A stretch of 64,000 nt of DNA from Endozoicomonas sp. Mp262 (GCF_025643335.1 NZ_CP092489.1:3854501-3918500), one strand, 5' to 3'. Shown: positions 8,444-19,443, counted from the stretch's first letter. The notes: generated by a model not told the origin, from the sequence alone. Made by a program: numbers and translations.

Positions 8444-9412
8444 ATGAACATTGCTCGAGTTGATCTTAATCTATTGGTATATCTTGATGTTTTATTGAGA
8501 GAAAAAAATGTCACCCGGGCAGCGGAGCAATTAGGCATTACCCAGCCTGCCCTAAGCAATGGCTTGCGGCGTTTAAGGAAATTATTTAACGACCCTTTGC
8601 TGGTGCGTACCAGTGATGGCATGACACCCACCGAAAGAGCCCTTGAGTTAAGACCCAAAATTTGCGATGCCCTCTATACCCTGGAACAGGCCATTCAACC
8701 TAATATGCCATTCAGTCCCATTAGCAGCCATCGTGTCTTTCGGATTATGGCCAGTGATTATGCCGAGTCCACCTTAATTCCCAAGCTGCTAAGGCAACTT
8801 AGAATCCAGGCGCCGCATATTACCCTTGATGTACTGACCCCCAGCGATGTCAGTTTTTACGACGTTGAACAGGGCAGGGTGGATATGGCCATTAACCGGT
8901 TTGATACCTTGCCGCAATCATTTCATCACACCATATTATGGCGAGATGGTTTTTCCTGTGTCATTAGTAAATCAAACCCGATACTGGAAGAATTCACCTT
9001 GTCTAACTACCTGACTGCCAGGCACATCTGGGCCAGTAAAACGGGCATGGGCATTGGTGTCGGGGTGAATCCTGAAGATGTCCAGAAGCTGGGTTGGGTT
9101 GATGAGGCATTATCCCAACTGGGTTATAAACGGGATATCAGTGTCTTTACCCGTCATTATCAAGTGGCCATGTTACTATCCGGCCAAAATGATTTAATAG
9201 CAACATTGCCCACTAAACTGGCCCACCAGCAACAGGGTAATTCCTCTCTTGTAGTGCTGGCACCTCCCTTTGATATTCCCCCCATCGAGCTGACACTAGC
9301 CTGGAGTCCACTCCTGCACCATAGCCCGGATCACCAATGGCTCAGGCGGGTGATAAAATCTATCACCATCGAAGATACAGCCAAGCAATCAGATAAACAG
9401 TTACAGATCTAA
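8444..9412 (+). CDS. LysR-family transcriptional regulator, divergent from aceA
   Basis: 322 residues. The N-terminal winged helix-turn-helix (RVDLNLLVYLDVLLREKNVT, then RAAEQLGITQPALSNGLRRL) is typical of LysR regulators; an effector-binding domain starts near residue 95. The gene is divergent from aceA with 133 bases between the starts, the usual arrangement for LysR control of the neighbour. The effector is unknown. The body of the protein resembles the NodD/LeuO-like branch (the FNDPLLVRTSDGM segment). Regulation of the glyoxylate bypass is inferred from position only. Confidence 0.9.
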   Translation: MNIARVDLNLLVYLDVLLREKNVTRAAEQLGITQPALSNGLRRLRKLFNDPLLVRTSDGMTPTERALELRPKICDALYTLEQAIQPNMPFSPISSHRVFRIMASDYAESTLIPKLLRQLRIQAPHITLDVLTPSDVSFYDVEQGRVDMAINRFDTLPQSFHHTILWRDGFSCVISKSNPILEEFTLSNYLTARHIWASKTGMGIGVGVNPEDVQKLGWVDEALSQLGYKRDISVFTRHYQVAMLLSGQNDLIATLPTKLAHQQQGNSSLVVLAPPFDIPPIELTLAWSPLLHHSPDHQWLRRVIKSITIEDTAKQSDKQLQI

Positions 9413-9463
9413 TTATTTGATATCAAATAATGCATGGGTCAGCTTAATGATTATTGAGCATTA

Positions 9464-9943
9464 TCAGGGGTTTGGGGAGGCTATATCCAGCAGGGGGGCT
9501 GCATCAATGCATTCAGCATCCATCATCGCAGCCACTCGCTGAAGGGAAGATAGCAACTGGGTTTTCTCCCATTCATCAAGTGCCTCAAACCGTTCGATAA
9601 ATTTCTCGTGTAACAGTGTGGGAGCCGTAGCCAGAACGCTATGACCGGTCTCGGTTAAACGGGCATACACTATGCGTTTATCAAGGCTGCTACGTACCCT
9701 TTCCACATACTTTCGCTCTTCCAGACGATTAAGGATCGTGGTAACGGTTGCCTGGCTCAAAGACACGTCTTGAGAGATTTTTCTGACCGTGACATCCCCA
9801 AGGGTATCAATGACCCTTAACACTATAATTTGAGGGATCGTTAGGCCACAGACCTTGATCATCCGCTTGGATTGCAGGTCAGTGGCACGAATAATCCGCC
9901 GAAGCGAAACCAGCACATCATTCCAGTAACAGGGTTCAGCCAT
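9464..9943 (-). CDS. MarR-family transcriptional regulator
   Basis: 159 residues with a MarR winged-helix core: GLTIPQIIVLRVIDTLGDVT, VRKISQDVSLSQATVTTILN and RLEERKYVERVRSSLDKR, the last with the DKR wing motif. It is divergent from the BCCT transporter gene. A perfect palindrome (10025-10043) overlaps the transporter promoter, 82 bases upstream of this gene's start. It is probably the local repressor of both genes, as BetI-like or MarR-like proteins are for compatible-solute uptake. The ligand is unknown. Confidence 0.88.
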   Translation of the reverse strand: MAEPCYWNDVLVSLRRIIRATDLQSKRMIKVCGLTIPQIIVLRVIDTLGDVTVRKISQDVSLSQATVTTILNRLEERKYVERVRSSLDKRIVYARLTETGHSVLATAPTLLHEKFIERFEALDEWEKTQLLSSLQRVAAMMDAECIDAAPLLDIASPNP

Positions 9944-10021
9944 AACAGCTCACAAAAATAACAGAGAAAAGAGAAACAGGGCACTTATTTGCCACAGAAT
10001 AAGCCCGTAAGCAATCAAATT

Positions 10022-10048
10022 TTGACCTCTAATGGTTAGAGGTATAAT
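10022..10048 (+). promoter_or_regulatory. betT promoter with overlapping palindromic operator
   Basis: TTGACC (-35, 10022-10027) and TATAAT (-10, 10043-10048) are separated by 15 bases. The spacer holds ACCTCTAA-TGG-TTAGAGGT, a perfect inverted repeat at 10025-10043. A protein bound there would block polymerase. The flanking MarR gene makes it the likely ligand. Confidence 0.65.
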
Positions 10049-10166
10049 ATTTGCGCCCCTCTATTATGTCTAAATACTGATCACTTCTTTTCAATGCAGT
10101 CATGGGAAAGGTTGTTGGTATGACTACAGGCATGTCAGATGTTCCTTTTCAGGAGACCCCCTCTTT

Positions 10167-12146
10167 ATGTCGTTACAACCGACACAAGCCACTTCACCAA
10201 AGCACCCGTTAAATCCCCCCGTATTTTTTGGCGCCTCCCTGCTGATCTTTCTTCTGGTGGGCTACACCGTGTTACTTCCTGAGCAGGCCGGGCACTATTT
10301 TAGCCAATTACAGTTAAGCATAACCACCAATGCCAGTTGGTTTTATGTGTCTGCAGTGGCCATTATTCTTTTATGCGTAGCCTACCTTGGGCTATCTCGA
10401 TACGGCGATATCAAGTTAGGCCCGGACCATGCCGAACCTGACTTCAGTTTTGGCTCATGGTTTGCCATGCTGTTTTCCGCTGGAATGGGGATTGGCCTGA
10501 TGTTTTTCGGGGTATCAGAACCGGTTATGCACTTTCTATCCCCTCCGCTTGGCGAAGCCGGAACGATACAGGCAGCCAGCGAGGCCATGAAACTCACTTT
10601 TTTCCACTGGGGACTCCACGCCTGGGCTATTTACGCCATTGTTGCCCTGATTCTTGCATTTTTTGGTTACCGGCATGATCTGCCATTGACGCTGCGTTCT
10701 GCCCTTTACCCCATGATTGGAGACCGCATTCATGGCTGGGCCGGACATGCCGTCGATATTTTCGCCATTCTTGGTACTGTTTTTGGTGTGGCTACCGCCC
10801 TGGGCTATGGCGTACTACAGGTGAACTCCGGTCTAAACTACCTGTTTGGTATCAGCATCAGTAACCAGACTCAGGTTGTTTTAATTATTGCTATCACTGC
10901 GTTAGCCACCATTTCTGTTGCCACGGGACTGGACAAGGGCATTCGGCGACTGTCAGAGCTTAACCTGACCCTTGCCCTGGTGTTGCTAGCCCTGGTGATC
11001 ATCCTTGGGCCTACAGTGCTTCTGCTTCAGATGTTTATTCAGAATACCGGGGGGTATCTCTCTGATATTGTCAGCAAAACCTTCAACCTCTACGCCTATG
11101 AACCCACCGATTGGCTCGGGGGCTGGACGCTGTTTTACTGGTCCTGGTGGTTATCCTGGTCCCCCTTTGTAGGTATGTTTATTGCGCGTATTTCCCGTGG
11201 TCGAACCATTCGTGAATTTGTAACCGGTGTGCTGTTTGTACCGGCGGGACTGACATTTCTCTGGATGACGGTTTTTGGCAATACGGCCATTGATATGATT
11301 ATGAATCAGGGCATGGATAGTCTTGGCCAGGTGGTTCAGCAAGATGTGTCCCTGGCGTTATTTAAATTTCTTGAGCATTTCCCTTTCTCCAGCACACTAT
11401 CTTTTATTGCCATGCTGATGGTGGTTGTGTTTTTTGTCACCTCCTGCGACTCTGGTGCCATGGTTATTGATATGCTGGCATCCGGTGGCACCAGTAAAAC
11501 ACCTATTTGGCAACGGGTTTTCTGGTCTACACTGGTCGGTGTTGTTGCAACAGTACTATTGCTGGCTGGCGGACTTCAGGCACTGCAAACGGTAACCATT
11601 GCCAGCGCATTGCCCTTTACCATTATTTTGCTGACCTCAACCTATGGGTTATTAAAAGCACTGGCAGTGGATGCCACCAAAAGGGATAGTCTGGCTCAAA
11701 CCATGCTAACCCCTAAAGTAGGGCATAAAACCATTCCATGGCAGCACAGGCTGGGTAATTTGGTTCGTTTTCCCCGCCGCACCCATGTTAATCGCTTTAT
11801 CAAACAGCTGGTGATGCCTGCCATGGAGTCAGTGGCCGCAGAACTTCATAAGCAGGGCGTAGATACAGCCATCGAATTTAACGAAGCGAAAGCAATCCCC
11901 ACCTTGAAAGTCTTTCATGGTGACGAGCATGACTTCCTTTATCAAATTTACCCCAGAGCCTACTTACAGCCCAGTTTTATGCTGGATGAAGAGGATGATG
12001 AAGAACGGAAGTATTTCAGGGCTGAAGTATTTTTGAGGGAAGGGGGACAGGACTACGACATTATGGGCTGGACCAAAGACCAGGTCATCGGCGATATCAT
12101 TGACCAGTATGAAAAGCATATGCATTTTTTACATATGGTACGTTAA
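10167..12146 (+). CDS. betT: BCCT-family choline/betaine transporter (BetT-like)
   Basis: 659 residues, with about twelve membrane segments over residues 15-500 and a charged cytoplasmic C-terminal tail of about 150 residues, as in BetT. Diagnostic segments are FSFGSWFAMLFSAGMGIGLM (the glycine-rich stretch of sodium-coupled BCCT carriers, followed by FFGVSEP) and TLFYWSWWLSWSPFVGMFIA (the tryptophan-rich substrate region), then RISRGRTIREF. The protein imports choline, glycine betaine or a related solute across the inner membrane for osmoprotection. AGGAG lies 11 bases before the ATG. The C-terminal tail is the known osmosensing part of the family. The substrate is not proven by the sequence, and no betAB genes are in view. 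Confidence 0.88.
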   Translation: MSLQPTQATSPKHPLNPPVFFGASLLIFLLVGYTVLLPEQAGHYFSQLQLSITTNASWFYVSAVAIILLCVAYLGLSRYGDIKLGPDHAEPDFSFGSWFAMLFSAGMGIGLMFFGVSEPVMHFLSPPLGEAGTIQAASEAMKLTFFHWGLHAWAIYAIVALILAFFGYRHDLPLTLRSALYPMIGDRIHGWAGHAVDIFAILGTVFGVATALGYGVLQVNSGLNYLFGISISNQTQVVLIIAITALATISVATGLDKGIRRLSELNLTLALVLLALVIILGPTVLLLQMFIQNTGGYLSDIVSKTFNLYAYEPTDWLGGWTLFYWSWWLSWSPFVGMFIARISRGRTIREFVTGVLFVPAGLTFLWMTVFGNTAIDMIMNQGMDSLGQVVQQDVSLALFKFLEHFPFSSTLSFIAMLMVVVFFVTSCDSGAMVIDMLASGGTSKTPIWQRVFWSTLVGVVATVLLLAGGLQALQTVTIASALPFTIILLTSTYGLLKALAVDATKRDSLAQTMLTPKVGHKTIPWQHRLGNLVRFPRRTHVNRFIKQLVMPAMESVAAELHKQGVDTAIEFNEAKAIPTLKVFHGDEHDFLYQIYPRAYLQPSFMLDEEDDEERKYFRAEVFLREGGQDYDIMGWTKDQVIGDIIDQYEKHMHFLHMVR

Positions 12147-12213
12147 TTATTGTTTTACTTTGTTTTTCTTTGTGGTAAATTTTGTGAAAACTTGATAATA
12201 AAGGACAACAATA

Positions 12214-12342
12214 ATGAACTGGCTCAATGATCTCGAAAAGGAAAATCCTCTCTACGCCTTGGCTGATGAGTGCCTGGAGCATGTGGTAGAAAGCTATTAC
12301 CTGATTTTCTCCGACCAGAAAGATGACCAGCCAGAAGATTGA
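12214..12342 (+). CDS. 42-residue small acidic protein downstream of betT
   Basis: A short frame starts MNWLNDLEKENPLYALADEC and ends with an acidic tail. AAGGA sits 8 bases before its ATG and a strong terminator follows 9 bases after its stop. It lies 67 bases after betT and may be cotranscribed. It has no membrane segment. The predicted amphipathic helix (residues 3-34) and good translation signals argue that it is real. No function is known to me. Confidence 0.6.
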   Translation: MNWLNDLEKENPLYALADECLEHVVESYYLIFSDQKDDQPED

Positions 12343-12350
12343 TGCCTCAC

Positions 12351-12380
12351 ATAGAAAACCGCCCTTCGGCGGTTTTCTAT
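12351..12380. terminator. Strong bidirectional terminator after betT and the small gene
   Basis: A perfect 13-bp stem with a 4-base loop: ATAGAAAACCGCC / GGCGGTTTTCTAT around CTTC. The embedded TTTT and AAAA tracts allow use on either strand. Confidence 0.85.
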
Positions 12381-12415
12381 AATTCACCATTCCCTATTCC
12401 CCCTTCAACACCACT

Positions 12416-12439
12416 ATTTCCATAGAAAATAATGGAAAT
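12416..12439 (+). promoter_or_regulatory. Palindromic site upstream of glcB
   Basis: ATTTCCAT and ATGGAAAT form a perfect 8-bp inverted repeat with an 8-base spacer, 80 bases before the glcB start. It could be a regulator binding site. No matching regulator is identified. Confidence 0.4.
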
Positions 12440-12520
12440 ACAGTGCATAAATTAGTGATTTCCAAAACAAATCCAATAAAATTCCAGTTAATAAAATCAT
12501 CAGGAAGTGGAGTATAAATA

Positions 12521-14698
12521 ATGACCGTTCGGGTTTCACGAGGACGCTTGCAAGTTGCCAGCATTATTGCAGATTTACTTGAAAATGAGATTTTACCCGG
12601 TACAGGTATTGATTCTCATAGCCTTTGGCAGGGCCTGGAAAATATTATTGATGACTTAACCTCCATCAATAACGCTTTACTGCAAAAACGAGATAGCCTG
12701 CAACAACAGATAGATACCTGGCATAAAAAACATAAAGGACAGCCCCATAATGCCACTGCCTACCAGCAATTTCTGACTGAGATTGGCTACCTTGTTCCTG
12801 AAACCGGTGACTTCACCATTGCCACCGAAAATGTAGACCCTGAAATTGCCATTCTCGCAGGCCCTCAACTGGTGGTACCGGTTATCAATGCACGCTTTGC
12901 CTTGAACGCGGCCAATGCCCGCTGGGGAAGCCTTTATGATGCCCTTTATGGCACCGATGCCATCCCTGATCAAGAACACAGTAACGGCCAGGGGTACGAT
13001 CCTGCCAGAGGGGAAAAGGTTATTGCCTTTGCCAGAGCATTTCTTGATGAAGCTGCGCCATTGTTGAAGGGCAGTCATAAAGACGCCACTCTGTATTCGG
13101 TTAAAGAAAGCCAGTTGGCGGTTACCCTGGCGGATGGTTCGATAACCACTCTCGCACAAGCAGAACAGTTTGCAGGCTATCAGGGAGAAGCACTGTCTCC
13201 CGTCTCCATCCTGCTAAAAAATAACGGGCTCCATATTGATATCCTCATAGATCACCAATCAACCATAGGAAAAAGCGACAGGGCAGGCATTAAGGATATT
13301 ATTCTGGAAGCAGCCTTAACCACCATCATGGATTGTGAGGATTCTGTGGCTGCCGTGGACGCTGAAGACAAAGCCCTGGTATATAGAAACTGGCTGGGAT
13401 TAATGAAGGGAGAGCTTGAAACCACCTTCAAAAAAGGAGGCAAGTCTTTGACCCGGAAAATGAATCCGGATCGTCACTATAAATCACCGCAAGGGCAACT
13501 GCTGACTTTACCCGGACGCAGCCTGATGTTTGTCCGGAACGTGGGACACTTGATGACCAATGATGCCGTTCTGGATCATGAAGGCAATGAAACACCAGAA
13601 GGTATCCTTGACGGTCTGTTTACCGCCCTTATTGCCCTGCATGATGTAAAGAAAAATAGCCATTTGGTTAACAGCAAAACCGGCAGCGTTTATATTGTAA
13701 AACCCAAAATGCATGGGCCTGAGGAAGTCTCATTTACCTGTACTCTCTTTGGTCGTATAGAGCAAGTGCTTGGCTTGCCGGAACATACCCTGAAAATAGG
13801 CATAATGGATGAGGAGCGCCGTACCTCACTGAATCTTAAAGCATGCATTAAAGCGGCCAAAGAACGGGTTGTATTTATCAATACCGGCTTTCTGGATCGA
13901 ACCGGTGATGAGATCCATACCAGTATGCGGGCTGGCCCGGTGATAACCAAAGGAGCCATGAAACAGACCCAATGGATTCAGGCTTATGAAGATCAAAATG
14001 TTGATTTAGGGCTAAAGACTGGCATGAAAGGCCGGGCCCAGATTGGCAAAGGCATGTGGCCCATGCCTGATGAGATGGCCCAAATGATGGAAGTTAAAAT
14101 TGGACACCCACGTTCTGGAGCGAATACTGCCTGGGTTCCATCGCCCAATGCCGCGACCCTTCATGCTATCCACTACCATAAAATCAATGTGGCAGCCCGT
14201 CAGGATGAACTGATAGCCCGCCAGCAAGCCAGTATTAATGACCTTCTAACCATACCCATTCTTGAAAATCCGGGATCACTGACGCCAGAACAAATCCAGC
14301 AAGAGCTGGATAACAATGCCCAGGGTATTCTGGGATATGTGGTTCGCTGGGTGGAGCAGGGGGTAGGTTGTTCCAAAGTACCGGATATTAATAATGTGGG
14401 CTTAATGGAAGACCGTGCGACGCTCCGTATATCCAGTCAACATATAGCCAACTGGCTTTATCATGGACTTTGCACGAGAGATCAGGTCATGGAAACCCTG
14501 AAGGGGATGGCGGTTATTGTTGACCAGCAAAATGTCAACGATCCTTTATACCGGAATATGGCACCGGACTTTGATAGCAGTATCGCTTTTCAGGCCACCT
14601 GCGATTTGGTATTTAAAGGAATAGAACAGCCGAATGGGTATACGGAGCCTGTGCTGCATGCCCGCCGTCGTGAGTTTAAGGCAATCAATAAGAAATAA
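12521..14698 (+). CDS. glcB: Malate synthase G
   Basis: 725 residues, the full length of the large monomeric G isoform (E. coli GlcB 723) rather than the shorter A form. It condenses glyoxylate with acetyl-CoA to malate and CoA. Recognisable parts are [18 protein letters not shown] (metal/acid region), [58 protein letters not shown] and [15 protein letters not shown]. The start ATG follows GGAAGTGGAG. With aceA in the same region it supplies the complete glyoxylate bypass. Its own promoter is probably in 12381-12520, where a palindrome is seen. Confidence 0.96.
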   Translation: MTVRVSRGRLQVASIIADLLENEILPGTGIDSHSLWQGLENIIDDLTSINNALLQKRDSLQQQIDTWHKKHKGQPHNATAYQQFLTEIGYLVPETGDFTIATENVDPEIAILAGPQLVVPVINARFALNAANARWGSLYDALYGTDAIPDQEHSNGQGYDPARGEKVIAFARAFLDEAAPLLKGSHKDATLYSVKESQLAVTLADGSITTLAQAEQFAGYQGEALSPVSILLKNNGLHIDILIDHQSTIGKSDRAGIKDIILEAALTTIMDCEDSVAAVDAEDKALVYRNWLGLMKGELETTFKKGGKSLTRKMNPDRHYKSPQGQLLTLPGRSLMFVRNVGHLMTNDAVLDHEGNETPEGILDGLFTALIALHDVKKNSHLVNSKTGSVYIVKPKMHGPEEVSFTCTLFGRIEQVLGLPEHTLKIGIMDEERRTSLNLKACIKAAKERVVFINTGFLDRTGDEIHTSMRAGPVITKGAMKQTQWIQAYEDQNVDLGLKTGMKGRAQIGKGMWPMPDEMAQMMEVKIGHPRSGANTAWVPSPNAATLHAIHYHKINVAARQDELIARQQASINDLLTIPILENPGSLTPEQIQQELDNNAQGILGYVVRWVEQGVGCSKVPDINNVGLMEDRATLRISSQHIANWLYHGLCTRDQVMETLKGMAVIVDQQNVNDPLYRNMAPDFDSSIAFQATCDLVFKGIEQPNGYTEPVLHARRREFKAINKK

Positions 14699-14856
14699 TT
14701 GCGCCATAAACGCCTCGTCCCCAGCACTCCGAGGTTAATGGGATGATCCGCCCCATCTACCGGCTTCGGTGAGCCAAAACGATGTGTATTAGTTAACACT
14801 AATGGAGCGGATCACCATATCTATTACAGTTGTTGGGTACGCTAAGGGCTGAGCCC

Positions 14857-15141
14857 CTATTCAGAAGGCGGCCACTGCTGAGCAGCATGCAAAATACGCA
14901 GTATTCGGATAGTAGTTTCACTCTCCTTGTAAACAAGGATGTAGTTTCCCCAAGCCACCAACTCCCTTGTTCCTTCAACACGACCTGACCTGCCAAGTTT
15001 GGGAAAATCCATCAGTTTCTCAGCCTTGGTTTGAAGGTCATCCTTGAGTTGAAGGGCCGCCACTGGGTTATCATCAGAGATATAATCGACAATGGCTAAA
15101 AGATCGTTACGGGCAAGGCTTAACCACTCCAATTTACGCAC
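14857..15141 (-). CDS. RelE/ParE-family toxin
   Basis: 94 residues with the compact ParE/RelE fold: LEWLSLARNDLLAIVDYISD at the N-terminus, the central KLMDFPKLGRSGRVEGTREL motif, and NYILVYKESETTIRILRILH then AAQQWP at the C-terminus. The RVEGTREL and YILVY elements are typical of the ParE branch, whose members poison gyrase; RelE relatives cleave mRNA. The gene overlaps the antitoxin gene by 8 bases and is translated with it. The target cannot be decided from the sequence. Confidence 0.9.
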   Translation of the reverse strand: MRKLEWLSLARNDLLAIVDYISDDNPVAALQLKDDLQTKAEKLMDFPKLGRSGRVEGTRELVAWGNYILVYKESETTIRILRILHAAQQWPPSE

Positions 15142-15424
15142 GGCGTTTTTTCCTTTCGATCAGAGCCTGGGCTTCATCCATCACCTCAGTGTGAGATAAG
15201 GTGTCTTCAGAGTTCAGTGCTTCCCTAACCCGCTCTCGAAACCAGGCATCATGCGCTTCAGGATCACTAGTGAGGCCAACAGGCAAGCCACCTTCTTTGG
15301 TTATCCTGGTTAGCAGGATCCGGACAGCATCAGAAAGAGTTAGCCCGAAGTTAGCCAGTTTTTCAGCGGCTTCTGTTTTTAATGCGTCATCTACACGAAC
15401 GTGCAGCATTGATGTCTGAGTCAT
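15134..15424 (-). CDS. RelB/DinJ-family antitoxin
   Basis: 96 residues. The N-terminal ribbon-helix-helix (MLHVRVDDALKTEAAEKLAN, then FGLTLSDAVRILLTRITKEG) is the RelB/DinJ DNA-binding and dimerisation domain. The C-terminal half is charged and probably wraps the toxin. It lies upstream of and overlaps the toxin gene, as in most type II modules. The perfect palindrome at 15462-15479, just before its start, is the likely autoregulatory operator. Confidence 0.9.
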   Translation of the reverse strand: MTQTSMLHVRVDDALKTEAAEKLANFGLTLSDAVRILLTRITKEGGLPVGLTSDPEAHDAWFRERVREALNSEDTLSHTEVMDEAQALIERKKRRA

Positions 15425-15461
15425 GACAAATACCTTTTATTTTATAGTGTCTATTTATTAT

Positions 15462-15479
15462 GTATCTCAATTGAGATAC
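15462..15479 (-). promoter_or_regulatory. Toxin-antitoxin operator palindrome
   Basis: An 18-bp perfect palindrome, GTATCTCAATTGAGATAC, lies 38 bases upstream of the antitoxin start in the expected promoter position. Confidence 0.75.
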
Positions 15480-15481
15480 GG

Positions 15482-15640
15482 TCAAGTATTGAGGCTCTTG
15501 GGACTCTGTCGACATTTAGGATCAAGTATTTTGTATACAGTTGATCGGCCAATCTGCATATTACGGGCAACTTCGGTTGCTCCCATGCCCCGGGGCTTAA
15601 GTTTAGCTACTTTTTTCTTATTTACGTTAGTCGAATGTAG
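15482..15640 (-). pseudogene. Serine recombinase (resolvase) C-terminal remnant
   Basis: The minus-strand frame gives KKVAKLKPRGMGATEVARNM then QIGRSTVYKIL, which is the C-terminal helix-turn-helix of Tn3-type resolvases and invertases. The catalytic domain with the serine is absent. The sequence upstream on the same frame is unrelated and AT-rich. The fragment abuts the toxin-antitoxin operator, suggesting that the pair arrived on a Tn3-like or plasmid element that has since decayed. Confidence 0.75.
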
Positions 15641-15692
15641 AACAGGGTCTTGCAAAACGGGACGGATTATATATATGTAAAAATTATTTTTA

Positions 15693-15804
15693 TTAACCAC
15701 GGCACCCTAAAGGGCATAATAAAGACACAAAGACACGGAGATTTATAGTTTAAAAATATAAAAACTCTGTGCCTTTATTATGCCCTTTAGGGTGCCGTGG
15801 TTAA
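15693..15804. repeat. 112-bp palindromic repeat (MITE-like)
   Basis: The outer 32 or so bases form near-perfect inverted arms that start TTAACCACGGCACCCTAAAG on each strand and contain an internal CCCTAAAGGGC palindrome. Imperfect pairing continues inward (CACAAAGACACGGAG / CTCTGTGCC). It has no coding capacity. It lies between the resolvase remnant and purB and can fold into a long hairpin. Confidence 0.7.
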
Positions 15805-15875
15805 AAAAAGAGCATCAATCTCGTTTTGTGTAAACAGTCTCAGAACGCCAGGAATGCATACGGGAACTTCAGCAA

Positions 15876-17264
<1,389 letters not shown>

Positions 17265-17390
17265 TCAGGAAAAAGGCGCATCATACCGAAATCCTTTTGT
17301 TATTTCAGTGCCTTTTAGCCTGGAGGCTAAATTAAGCAGGATTGTTGGTTGATGAGGAATAAATAGCAGGTTTTATTCCCCATCTGTTTT

Positions 17391-18005
17391 TTAAAGACGG
17401 TTTAAGCCGTCAAGCAGTTTTTTTCTGCTGAAGAATAGATGCCAGCGAGTTCCCCCGAGTTGTCGCCAGAGCATGGCAGAGCGTATTCCCGCCAACAGGA
17501 TTGCCCTGATTTTGTTGGCATTGCTCGGTATCTGCAAACAACCGGGATCTCCTGTGACCTGGATACGGGTTTTGAATGTACTGATGGTATCCAGGTAGAT
17601 GCCAGCCAGGCTGGACATCACATTCTCATGGAGCATGCCGAAATGGGTGGCCTGCTCCCTGGTCCGTTTCAATCGTTCGCCAATGGTATTCAGCATGGGC
17701 GGCGTTCTATTCAGCTTTCGCTCAAGATGTATCAGTGCCAGTGCGTAGCGAACCACATCGCCCTGTACCGCCTCGGTATCCCTGTTCAGCACTCCTTTTA
17801 ACAGTTTTCGTCCCAGGGTAAGCTTATCGTAGCCACCATAAACCTCAGGTACGGCTTGCGGTGATGTTACAAAAATACTTTGAATGGATGGCTGTAAAAC
17901 ATCTTCAGGCAACTGCCCGGTTTTTGCTAATCGTTCAACCAGCGCCGCAGCTTGAAAAATACCTGCAAGGGCGGCTGCCTGCTCCTTTTTTGAATGTTGC
18001 ACCAA
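17391..18005 (-). CDS. hflD: HflD, lysogenization regulator homologue
   Basis: 204 residues, all-helical, with the family segments AAALAGIFQAAALVERLAKT, YDKLTLGRKLLKGVL, RYALALIHLERKL and KIRAILLAGIRSAMLWRQLG. E. coli HflD is a peripheral membrane protein that affects phage lambda CII. The general role is unclear. The start is TTG at 18005 or the adjacent GTG at 18002; no ATG fits. It sits 17 bases past the mnmA stop and is likely cotranscribed with it. Confidence 0.92.
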   Translation of the reverse strand: MVQHSKKEQAAALAGIFQAAALVERLAKTGQLPEDVLQPSIQSIFVTSPQAVPEVYGGYDKLTLGRKLLKGVLNRDTEAVQGDVVRYALALIHLERKLNRTPPMLNTIGERLKRTREQATHFGMLHENVMSSLAGIYLDTISTFKTRIQVTGDPGCLQIPSNANKIRAILLAGIRSAMLWRQLGGTRWHLFFSRKKLLDGLNRL

Positions 18006-18022
18006 TATTTACTCTGTCTTCA

Positions 18023-19156
18023 TCATCTAGCCAAACTGTCATCCAGTAACTGCCGTATTGAGGCATGACGGGCTTCAATCACCCCTCCACCAAGACAGGT
18101 ATCACCCTCATAAAAGACCACTGACTGACCAGGGGTTACAGCCCGTTGCGGCTCCTGGAAATGCACCAGATAACGGCCATCATCACCTTGTGACAGTTGA
18201 CAGGGCTGTTCCTGCTGGCGATAGCGTACTTTAGCCTTGAGCATACAGGGCATATGGGGAGGAGTGCCTTCAATCCAGTCAATATGGGATGCCGTTAACG
18301 CTTCAGAAAACAACAGTGGGTGGTTATTGCCCTGACCCACCACCAGCACATTACGGTGAAGATCTTTTTCCACCACATACCAGGGAGCATCTCCGGCATT
18401 TTTCAGCCCGCCAATCCCCAGCCCCTGCCGTTGACCGATAGTATGGTACATTAGCCCCGAATGTTCTCCAATAACTTCTCCATCACTGGTTTCAATAGCA
18501 CCGGGCTGGGCAGGGAGGTACTGCTTGAGGAAATCCCGGAAGCGACGCTCCCCGATAAAGCAAATACCAGTACTGTCTTTCTTGTTAAAGGTTACAAGAC
18601 CGTGCTTCTCTGCCAGCTTACGTACATCAGGCTTACTTAATTCGCCCACAGGAAAGAGCGTTTTGGCAATCTGCCTCTTACCAACCGCATGAAGAAAATA
18701 GGTCTGATCCTTATTGTTATCCAAACCTTTGCACAAGAGGGTGGTATTGTCCCGATCAACCCGCCTCGCGTAATGGCCTGTAGCAATATAGTCAGCCCCC
18801 AGAGTCAGGGCATAATCAAGAAATGCCTTAAACTTGATTTCTTTATTACACAGAATATCCGGGTTAGGAGTCCGGCCATTTTTGTACTCATTGAGGAAAT
18901 GTTCAAATACATTATCCCAGTACTCCGCCGCAAAATTAGCCTTATGCAACGTGATGCCCAGTCTGTCACACACATCCTGGGCGTCGGCAAGATCCTGCAT
19001 GGCAGTGCAATATTCAGTGCCGTCATCTTCTTCCCAGTTTTTCATAAACAAGCCTTCAACCTGAAAACCCTGTTGCATCAGGAGTAAGGCCGAAACAGAA
19101 GAATCAACACCGCCGGACATACCGACAATAACACGAGTTTCAGATGGCTGTTTCAT
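18023..19156 (-). CDS. mnmA: tRNA-specific 2-thiouridylase MnmA
   Basis: About 377 residues. It adds sulfur to uridine 34 of tRNA-Lys, tRNA-Glu and tRNA-Gln. The PP-loop ATP-binding motif [15 protein letters not shown] is at residues 11-25. The catalytic cysteine is in [12 protein letters not shown] and the persulfide cysteine in [29 protein letters not shown] is a family signature. Two codons upstream there is another ATG (19162), but the start at MKQPSET is more usual. hflD follows closely downstream. Confidence 0.96.
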   Translation of the reverse strand: MKQPSETRVIVGMSGGVDSSVSALLLMQQGFQVEGLFMKNWEEDDGTEYCTAMQDLADAQDVCDRLGITLHKANFAAEYWDNVFEHFLNEYKNGRTPNPDILCNKEIKFKAFLDYALTLGADYIATGHYARRVDRDNTTLLCKGLDNNKDQTYFLHAVGKRQIAKTLFPVGELSKPDVRKLAEKHGLVTFNKKDSTGICFIGERRFRDFLKQYLPAQPGAIETSDGEVIGEHSGLMYHTIGQRQGLGIGGLKNAGDAPWYVVEKDLHRNVLVVGQGNNHPLLFSEALTASHIDWIEGTPPHMPCMLKAKVRYRQQEQPCQLSQGDDGRYLVHFQEPQRAVTPGQSVVFYEGDTCLGGGVIEARHASIRQLLDDSLAR

Positions 19157-19443
19157 TAACACAATTAAGTCATTAAAAAATAACCGACTATTCTACATGG
19201 CAAAAAACCGTTGCCAAGCACTATAGGGATAAGAATAGGTATAAGAATCATAGCTAAAGAAGCAGGCATTTCGCATTTTGTAACAAAACCACATTTATTC
19301 CTTACATCGGTTAGTATATCTTATTACACGACTTGAGGGGGGCGGTTACTCCAGTACATGCATTAGCTGCCTGCATTTAAATGAAGATGTTTAGCCTGGC
19401 TGTACTTTAATAGCCTAACGATAACATAAGAACGGAGTAGAGA

